Part shown: one piece after another, positions 58,926 through 64,000 of the stretch
Numbering within the stretch: position 1 is the first letter of the stretch
How the letters are laid out: each line of letters opens with the position of its first letter
Assembly: GCF_000719865.1 (NCBI RefSeq)
Contig: NZ_JOID01000002.1
Span: 124,001 to 188,000 of the forward strand
Reading direction: 5' to 3'
Source: Streptomyces albus subsp. albus
GTDB lineage: Bacteria > Actinomycetota > Actinomycetes > Streptomycetales > Streptomycetaceae
Length of the DNA stretch: 64,000 bases
Program-made: the position numbers and the translations under genes
Notes under the pieces: model-generated
Databases searched by the model: none
Told to the model about the DNA's origin: nothing
The model's input: only the letters and a program-made list of their open reading frames with translations

Positions 58926-59243
58926 TAGCGATATACGCGGCTGATCATCTCCGCGATGGCACGGTTGCGGACACTACAACGACGCTTCCGGTCGGCTTGC
59001 CGGTGCATCCGGTCAAGACCAGTGGGCAGCGGAGCAATTTCGGTTACGCATGGTGTTGGTTGATGACTCCGAGTAGTCTCAGTCCGGCACTGAAGGCAAG
59101 GAGCCCGTGCCGAACGCTGCGGATGTGAGGACGGGCGGGGCGCATCACCGCACCCGGCCACGCGGCCGTGCCCGTCCCCCGGACCCGGCGGCCGGTGCGG
59201 GGGCAGCGGCGGCCGGGCCGATGGAGGTCGAGGTGGCGAGGCC
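58926..59243. other. 318-bp intergenic region with mixed composition
   Basis: It lies between the divergent GlsB and RsbW-like genes and is A/T-richer at 58920-59080, where promoters for both are likely. A TAGTCT box at 59074-59079 could serve the rightward gene; no good -35 partner is visible. No ORF is supported. Confidence 0.5.
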
Positions 59244-59702
59244 ATGAGCGTGCGGACGGACGAACCACCGCGCGAACCCCGAGCGCCGCGCGCACCGTTG
59301 CTGGAGCTGTCCTTCGGCGGGGAGGACGTCCCCGGAATCCGGCATCGCGTCGGTGCGTGCGCGGAGGAGGCGGGCCTGCCGGAGCCGCGGCGCAGCGACT
59401 TCGTCCTCGCCGTCCACGAAGTGGCCTGCAACGCCGTCGAACACGGCGGGGGCAAGGGGCGTCTGGTCCTCGAACTCGCCGGCGGCATGCTCCACTGCCG
59501 GGTGAGTGACGAGGGCCCCGGCTTCACCGCGGACATCGTCCCGGCGGAGGCGCCCGGAGAGCCGGCGGGGGAGAGCGGCCGGGGCCTGTGGCTCTCCCGG
59601 CTGCTGACGGACCGTCTGGACATCGCACCGGGCGTGGTGGGCGTGGTGGTCACGCTCGTGATGGACCTGAGCGGCGGGGCGGCGGACGCGGACGGGCGGT
59701 GA
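59244..59702 (+). CDS. RsbW-like ATP-binding protein (HATPase_c_2)
   Basis: The 152-residue protein has a compact GHKL ATPase: N-box DFVLAVHEVACNAVEHGGGK, then GMLHCRVSDEGPGFTADIVP (G1, with the DEGPGF motif) and SGRGLWLSRLLTDRLDIAPG (G2/lid), with a final strand VVVTLVMDLSGG. The intact VSDEGPGF and GRGLWL motifs suggest real ATP binding. It belongs to the anti-sigma/serine-kinase-like group, and the N-box NAVEHG is of the type found in proteins that partner STAS or MEDS domains. No partner gene is adjacent. ATG 59244 is preceded by GGTGGCGAGG. Confidence 0.88.
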   Translation: MSVRTDEPPREPRAPRAPLLELSFGGEDVPGIRHRVGACAEEAGLPEPRRSDFVLAVHEVACNAVEHGGGKGRLVLELAGGMLHCRVSDEGPGFTADIVPAEAPGEPAGESGRGLWLSRLLTDRLDIAPGVVGVVVTLVMDLSGGAADADGR

Positions 59703-59970
59703 GCGCCGGGCCGTGCGCACCGGATCACGGCAACCCCCTGTCCCGGCTCTGCTTGTTGGCTTCGGCCGGCGCTCAAGTCGTGGGCAGGCTCGGGAAGCGG
59801 CTCGACTCCGGCGACGGGCACCGTCCACTCACGTCCGCCTGCCGGGGCCTGAGCCACACGTACCCGCCCATACGGTCCACCACGACGCCTACGCGGTTCT
59901 CCTGGACGTCTCGCGCGAGCGTCCCCACTTTCCCTGAGCTGCATGGGGAAGCGTGTGGTGGAGGTGAGGA

Positions 59971-61191
59971 TCAGTACGTGATGACCAAGCGGCCTGATGG
60001 CTTGTCGATGACGTGTCCGCCGGCCATCTTCTCGGCGGGAGTTCCCGCCGGGTAGGCGGTGATCGACGGCGGCAGGGTGCGGTCGTCGTCCCAGGCGCGC
60101 AGTTGCACGCCCAGTCGCTCGGCCAGTTCCTGGCCGGCCGGCCCGTACCCGGCGGCGCCCAGCCGATACCGCTTGCTGCCCTGAACGTCCACCGGTTCGA
60201 GAACCAGGTACGCCAGGGAGTCGCCTTCGACCAGGGCAGGGCTCAGAGCGGGGATGGCCGGGCGATGGAGGCCGGCGGCGCCGGCGAAGGCCTCGGGGCG
60301 GACGGTGATGCGGCAGGTCGCCGGATCCACTGCGCTGAGACGGAGCCAGATCCCGTCGAGGGGTTCGTCCGGTGCGACGGCTACGTTGGTCCACAGAAGG
60401 TGTTCCTTCGCCTCGGCCAGGCTTCTACGCAGGCTGAGCGTGTGGATGGGCTGGTCGGCGTCCCAGTACAGCTTGACCAGGCGGTCCTCGTCGACGTAGC
60501 CCTCACGTTCGCCGTCCTGGCCGATCATCGGCAGGAAGCCGCAGGTGGCCAGAGACTCCGAGCGCAGGCAATCGGCCTCGCGGACGAAGGCGATGCTGCG
60601 GGTCAGGCCGCGCCAGCGCAGCGGAAGTACCAGGCGGCCACCGACGGCCAGCTGATCCCACCAAGGTGCGGGCAGGTCCCATACGCCGACGGTGGCGATC
60701 AGCCGGTCGAACGGCGCGTGTTCGGGGGCTCCGAGGGCGCCGTCGCGCGTGAGGACCCGCACGTCGCTGAAGCCGGTCGCGTCGAGGCGCTGCCGCGCGT
60801 GGGCGGCGACGTCCTCGTGGTAGTCCAGCGTGGTGACGTTCCCGGTGGGGCCGGTGAGGTGTCGCATGAGCGCGGCGTTGTAGCCGGTGCCCGCGCCGGC
60901 TTCCAGAATGTTGTTGCCCGGCTGGATGTCCAGCTGGGCGAGCATGAAGAACACCACGTCGGGCTGTGAGGCGCAGCTGAGGGGCAGGGCGTCGGGGTCC
61001 GGGTTGTTCTTGATCGTTACGGCCTGGTTGGCGTAGGCCAGTCCCAGAGACGCCTGGGGAATGAAGTCGTGCCGGGGTACCGTGCGCATCGCGTCCTCGA
61101 CCCGGGCGTCGTAGAGGCCCGGGAGGCCGGCTTTCACGATCTGGTCGACCAGGCGGTTGCGCAGTTCCTGGGGAGTGCTGTGCTCAGTCAT
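59971..61191 (-). CDS. FxLD-system PCMT-like O-methyltransferase
   Basis: The 406-residue protein has an N-terminal protein-L-isoaspartate methyltransferase-like SAM domain: VEDAMRTVPRHDFIPQASLG, PDVVFFMLAQLDIQPGNNIL, EAGAGTGYNAALMRHLTG (SAM motif I) and LDYHEDVAAHARQRLDATGF. A roughly 180-residue C-terminal domain ends in the short motif GGHVIDKPSGRLVITY. This architecture is that of the FxLD-system methyltransferases, which sit beside lanthipeptide dehydratases. Related PCMT-like enzymes methylate an Asp of a modified class I lanthipeptide, leading to succinimide or isoaspartate. It lies downstream of LanC and LanB on the same strand with a 91-base gap. The start is ATG 61191. Confidence 0.9.
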   Translation of the reverse strand: MTEHSTPQELRNRLVDQIVKAGLPGLYDARVEDAMRTVPRHDFIPQASLGLAYANQAVTIKNNPDPDALPLSCASQPDVVFFMLAQLDIQPGNNILEAGAGTGYNAALMRHLTGPTGNVTTLDYHEDVAAHARQRLDATGFSDVRVLTRDGALGAPEHAPFDRLIATVGVWDLPAPWWDQLAVGGRLVLPLRWRGLTRSIAFVREADCLRSESLATCGFLPMIGQDGEREGYVDEDRLVKLYWDADQPIHTLSLRRSLAEAKEHLLWTNVAVAPDEPLDGIWLRLSAVDPATCRITVRPEAFAGAAGLHRPAIPALSPALVEGDSLAYLVLEPVDVQGSKRYRLGAAGYGPAGQELAERLGVQLRAWDDDRTLPPSITAYPAGTPAEKMAGGHVIDKPSGRLVITY

Positions 61192-61282
61192 ACATGTCCT
61201 TCCGGGAGCGCCCGGCTCTTCCTGGCGGAGTGCGGGCAGAGCTTAGCTGCGTCGTGGTGGTGGGACGTGGTGGTGAATCGGG

Positions 61283-62440
61283 TCAGCCGCTCAACAGCAG
61301 GCAGAGGTCCCAACTCCTCTCGGGCGTTGCGAGCTTGGAGTCGTCGAGGTGGACCAGGTCCAGTCCCGCGGTGCCCTCCATGAGCGTGGAGCGGGCCGGT
61401 GGGCCGTGCTCTTCGATGTGCGTCGTGAGCCCGGCCCAGAGTCTTGGGAGCAGGTCGGAGAGCTGTCCGTCCTTCTCGTCCTCGGCAGCACGTCGGGTCG
61501 CCTGTATGAGCCCCGACCACCCGTGGCACAAGGAAGCATCGGTAAGCAGGGCGAGCTGCTGCGGGTCCAGCAGACATCCGGCGAGTGCCTGCTCCGCGTG
61601 CTCCTGGAGCGCGGTGTCGCCGAGCGCGCGCCCGGCGAGCTGCAGCGCACGGGCGATCCCCGGAGTGCCGTAGCACCACGACGGTCGCTTGGGGCCCATG
61701 CGCGCGGTACTGCCGCGTCGCTGCTCCTGCAAGTCGATCCACTCCGGCCAGTGGGAGGAGCGCCCATTGCCGGTCCTCCAGTCGTCCAGCCACTGGCAGA
61801 CGCGAGTCATGGCGCGTTCCTGGCCGGGCACGGTGTAACCGCGCAAAGAGGAGGTGGCGAGAAGCGCAAGGGGCCCGGTGATGCCGTGGGCGAGACCGAA
61901 GTTGCCGTGCCCGCCTGCCGGCCACGCGGTCCCCGCTTCGCTGATGCTCCACCAGCCAGGCAGTGTCTGCCCGCCGATGGTGATGGGCTCGCAGAGCTGA
62001 ACGAGGTAGGACAGGATGCCGTGCAGCTCACCGGCGTTGCCCCGGCGCAGGTGGTAGACGCCGAAGCCGGCGAGTCCGCTGATCAGGTCGAACTCGGCCG
62101 TCTTCGCGGTCCGCCCGCTCTCCAGCCGGGCGCGGGCGGCTTCCAGCCGCGAGGTCGTCATGCGCCGTACATGGCCGTCGAGGACAGACTGGAGCCGCTC
62201 GGTGGAGGGGGTGTCCGTGAAGGTGAGGACGTAGGCGACTGCTGGGGCGCCCTCGTACAGGCCGAATTGCTCGGGGACCGCCATGATCGGTATACGGAAC
62301 ATGGATTCGGCGCATGCGCGCATCGCTTCCGTATCGCCCACGCCCACAAGCTCTTTGATCGCTTGTAAGAGGGTGATGCCGGCGGCTCCCGAGTAAAGCG
62401 ACTGCGGCCAGCCGGGCGCTGCCTGGGCCGTGGGGTTCAC
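61283..62440 (-). CDS. LanC-like lanthionine cyclase
   Basis: The 385-residue protein has the LanC alpha/alpha toroid with all three zinc-ligand motifs: GHGNFGLAHGITGPLALL, RPSWCYGTPGIARAL (Cys ligand) and ASLCHGWSGLIQA (Cys-His ligands). It catalyses Michael addition of Cys thiols to dehydroalanine/dehydrobutyrine, forming (methyl)lanthionine rings. Three in-frame starts exist (62467, 62458, 62440). GTG 62440 is preferred: GGAGG lies seven bases upstream and the codon overlaps the LanB stop as GTGA, implying translational coupling. It belongs to the FxLD-type cluster. Confidence 0.94.
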   Translation of the reverse strand: MNPTAQAAPGWPQSLYSGAAGITLLQAIKELVGVGDTEAMRACAESMFRIPIMAVPEQFGLYEGAPAVAYVLTFTDTPSTERLQSVLDGHVRRMTTSRLEAARARLESGRTAKTAEFDLISGLAGFGVYHLRRGNAGELHGILSYLVQLCEPITIGGQTLPGWWSISEAGTAWPAGGHGNFGLAHGITGPLALLATSSLRGYTVPGQERAMTRVCQWLDDWRTGNGRSSHWPEWIDLQEQRRGSTARMGPKRPSWCYGTPGIARALQLAGRALGDTALQEHAEQALAGCLLDPQQLALLTDASLCHGWSGLIQATRRAAEDEKDGQLSDLLPRLWAGLTTHIEEHGPPARSTLMEGTAGLDLVHLDDSKLATPERSWDLCLLLSG

Positions 62441-64000
62441 CGGTGTGCCTCCGACCATGCGAGGCACGCGATGGCAGTCTGGCGGGCGATGCGGCGGCAG
62501 GTGTTCTCGTCGTCGCGGTTGACGCCGCGCATCCGGTTGTGGTGCATGTGCAGCAGCGACTCCAGCACCGCATCAACGTCCATAGCGTCGTCCAGATGCT
62601 CGCGGTAGCGGGCGAGGGCCTCACCGCGGCGTTGCCACGCGTCGGCGAGGGCCGCGGACCAGCCGCGTGCGGTTGGGTTTCCGGCTCGGATGAGATCGAT
62701 GGCCTGGTCGGTCGCAGCGCGTCCAGCGGCGGCTGATACCGGGCGTTCGGCCAGCCGGCGCAGGCCCTCGTCATCACCGAGCAGGCCGCAAGCGATGTCG
62801 ACCATGCCGACGGCCGTGAGCGCGTGACCGTGGGCGCCTGAAGCTGTGGTGCCTGCGAGGGCCGTGACTGCGACGTACGAGTCGGCGACGAACACGGCCT
62901 CCGCGCGGGCCAAGGTGCGACCGCTGCCGTAACGGCCGATTTCGGGGGTGTAGGTGGTGAAGGCCAGGTCACTGATCAGGCCGCGGTTGTGCAGTGTCGC
63001 CGCCCAAGTGCCGATGGCCTCGGTGTAGGCGCTGCGCTGGCCGGCGCTCGCGGCGCGAACGCGGAGGCGGATGTGGTCCGCACCATGTGGGGTCCGATAT
63101 CGGATGAACCACCAGTCAGGGTGATCCTGCAGACGAGTGGCGAAGGTGGCCACGCCCTGGGCGAGCAGCTCGTCATGGAGATCGGGGTGTGCGTACAGCT
63201 GCACGTTCACCCAAGGCGCGGCGGCTGAGGCGGGGAGGGGGCCGAGCGTGCTGTTGCGCTGCACGGGCAGACGACCGGCGAGGGGATTGGGTGAGGGTGG
63301 CCGGGTGCTGGTCATGGGCACGGCCACCTCGTGAACACGGCCGCCGATCCAGCCGAATCCGTCCTCCGGCCGTGCCTCGGTGAGTACGGCCTGCCCGTTA
63401 CGGTCGAGGTGCTCCCGAAGGATTGCGGCATGTGCTGGCACGTCGAGCATCAGTCGGAGGGCACGGTCGTCGTCGCGTAGCTCGACGGGCCCCTGGCACT
63501 GCCACATCTTCCGCCAGGAGGTGAGGGCGTCCATCCACTGACCGCTGTTCTCCTTGGCAGGGGGAAGGCTGTCGGCGGACAGGTACCAGCGGGCCGGCGA
63601 CAGGATGGTCTTGTCGTAGCGCACGCGCGGCAAGAACGGCAGCCGCTCGGCTTGCGGACCCCAGTCGAACCCGGTCCAGGCGGGGCCGAAGGCCCGGGTC
63701 AGGTGGGCGAGGAAGCGGGCAAGGAGCGGCGGCTGCTTCTCCAGCGCCATCGCGTGGAAGACCTGCGGGTCAATGACCCGGCGGCGCGAACGGCTGACGA
63801 GGTACAGGCGGTTGGCCGTGGCGGTGACGGCGAGGTCGTCGACGTCGATGACCTCGACCTTCTCACCGGCGGGGCGATGTTCTCCCAGAGAGATCACGCG
63901 AGGCAGATACGCAGGGATACGCGCGACGTTCTCAATGTGGGCGTACAGACCCGGGAAGGAGAGCTGGGCAGTGAGCGCACCTCCGATAGTGGGCGGGACT
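62437..64000 (-). CDS. Class I lanthipeptide dehydratase LanB, C-terminal part (N-terminus outside window)
   Basis: About 520 codons are present and the frame is open to the window edge. The right part matches the end of the glutamylation domain (LSFPGLYAHIENVARIPAYL, PRVISLGEHRPAGEKVEVID, LARFLAHLTRAFGPAWTGFD, WGPQAERLPFLPRVRYD). After a Pro-rich linker comes the SpaB-C/thiopeptide-type elimination domain (APWVNVQLYAHPDLHDELLA, WFIRYRTPHGADHIRLRV, LISDLAFTTYTPEIGRYG). Full-length LanB uses glutamyl-tRNA to activate Ser/Thr of the precursor and then eliminates glutamate to give dehydro amino acids. An ATG/GTG-like codon at 63897 is internal and not the real start. A precursor gene is expected further right. 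Confidence 0.93.
   Translation of the reverse strand, partial: VPPTIGGALTAQLSFPGLYAHIENVARIPAYLPRVISLGEHRPAGEKVEVIDVDDLAVTATANRLYLVSRSRRRVIDPQVFHAMALEKQPPLLARFLAHLTRAFGPAWTGFDWGPQAERLPFLPRVRYDKTILSPARWYLSADSLPPAKENSGQWMDALTSWRKMWQCQGPVELRDDDRALRLMLDVPAHAAILREHLDRNGQAVLTEARPEDGFGWIGGRVHEVAVPMTSTRPPSPNPLAGRLPVQRNSTLGPLPASAAAPWVNVQLYAHPDLHDELLAQGVATFATRLQDHPDWWFIRYRTPHGADHIRLRVRAASAGQRSAYTEAIGTWAATLHNRGLISDLAFTTYTPEIGRYGSGRTLARAEAVFVADSYVAVTALAGTTASGAHGHALTAVGMVDIACGLLGDDEGLRRLAERPVSAAAGRAATDQAIDLIRAGNPTARGWSAALADAWQRRGEALARYREHLDDAMDVDAVLESLLHMHHNRMRGVNRDDENTCRRIARQTAIACLAWSEAHR

Noticed and set aside
59703..59970. Possible lanthipeptide precursor between the RsbW-like and methyltransferase genes
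   Set aside because: No short ORF there has an FxLD motif or a Ser/Thr/Cys-rich core; the sequences are His/Arg/Pro-rich shadows.

Overview
The window looks like a Streptomyces chromosome (or a very close actinobacterial relative). GC is very high throughout, third codon positions are nearly all G or C, GTG starts and 4-base ATGA/GTGA overlaps are common, and the gene families are typical of the genus (RsbW-like ATPases, SigE-type ECF sigma factor, PucR regulator, hydrolase-ABC fusion, FxLD lanthipeptide enzymes). There are no rRNA genes, CRISPR arrays or intact transposases. One tRNA gene, tRNA-Cys(GCA), lies at 28570-28640.

Layout. 1-6137: a LacI-controlled carbohydrate cluster (two TIM-barrel sugar isomerases, a DUF6807/PmoA-type protein, a Gfo/Idh/MocA oxidoreductase and a DUF993 aldolase-like protein); a matching LacI-type palindrome sits just downstream of a candidate promoter in front of each of the two rightward transcription units. 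6349-12263: housekeeping-type genes (RsbW-like ATPase, small basic protein, ribokinase, RecD2-like helicase, citrate synthase). 12888-15671: copper efflux ATPase CopA and chaperone CopZ behind a CsoR-like operator. 15857-19058: divergent TetR regulator and MMPL exporter with three palindromes between them.

19128-28087 is the most unusual block: nine leftward genes that look co-transcribed. They are trpF, a LysE-type exporter, trpC, trpD, a trimethylamine-dehydrogenase-like flavoprotein, a YggS-like PLP protein, a B3/B4 (PheRS-type) domain protein, a PdxH-like oxidase and a LysA-fold decarboxylase homologue that lacks the PLP-binding lysine. trpE/G and trpA/B are absent, so this looks like a dedicated metabolite pathway branching from the anthranilate to indoleglycerol-phosphate segment rather than primary tryptophan synthesis.

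28790-35538: a divergent myo-inositol catabolic locus (iolG, iolE-like; iolC, iolB, iolD). 36046-43482: a small HTH protein and membrane protein, a hydrolase-ABC ATPase fusion with its permease, and a protein made of two SUKH-like domains. 43649-48266: an accessory, partly decayed stretch with SDR, XRE-TPR and RsbW gene fragments, a sigma factor-membrane protein-lipoprotein cassette, a DinB protein and a two-gene island of clearly lower GC. 48476-49588: PucR regulator. 49822-58925: YqiJ/NfeD-like protein, flotillin and a giant DUF3686/AAA ATPase, with three strong hairpins sharing one loop sequence in the gap before the ATPase gene; a GlsB/YeaQ gene lies wholly antisense within the last 294 bases of the ATPase reading frame. 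59244-59702: a second RsbW-like ATPase. 59971-64000: the distal part of a class I FxLD lanthipeptide cluster (PCMT-like methyltransferase, LanC, truncated LanB). Its precursor peptide gene must lie beyond the right edge if present.

All calls come from reading translations and DNA by eye; no searches were run.
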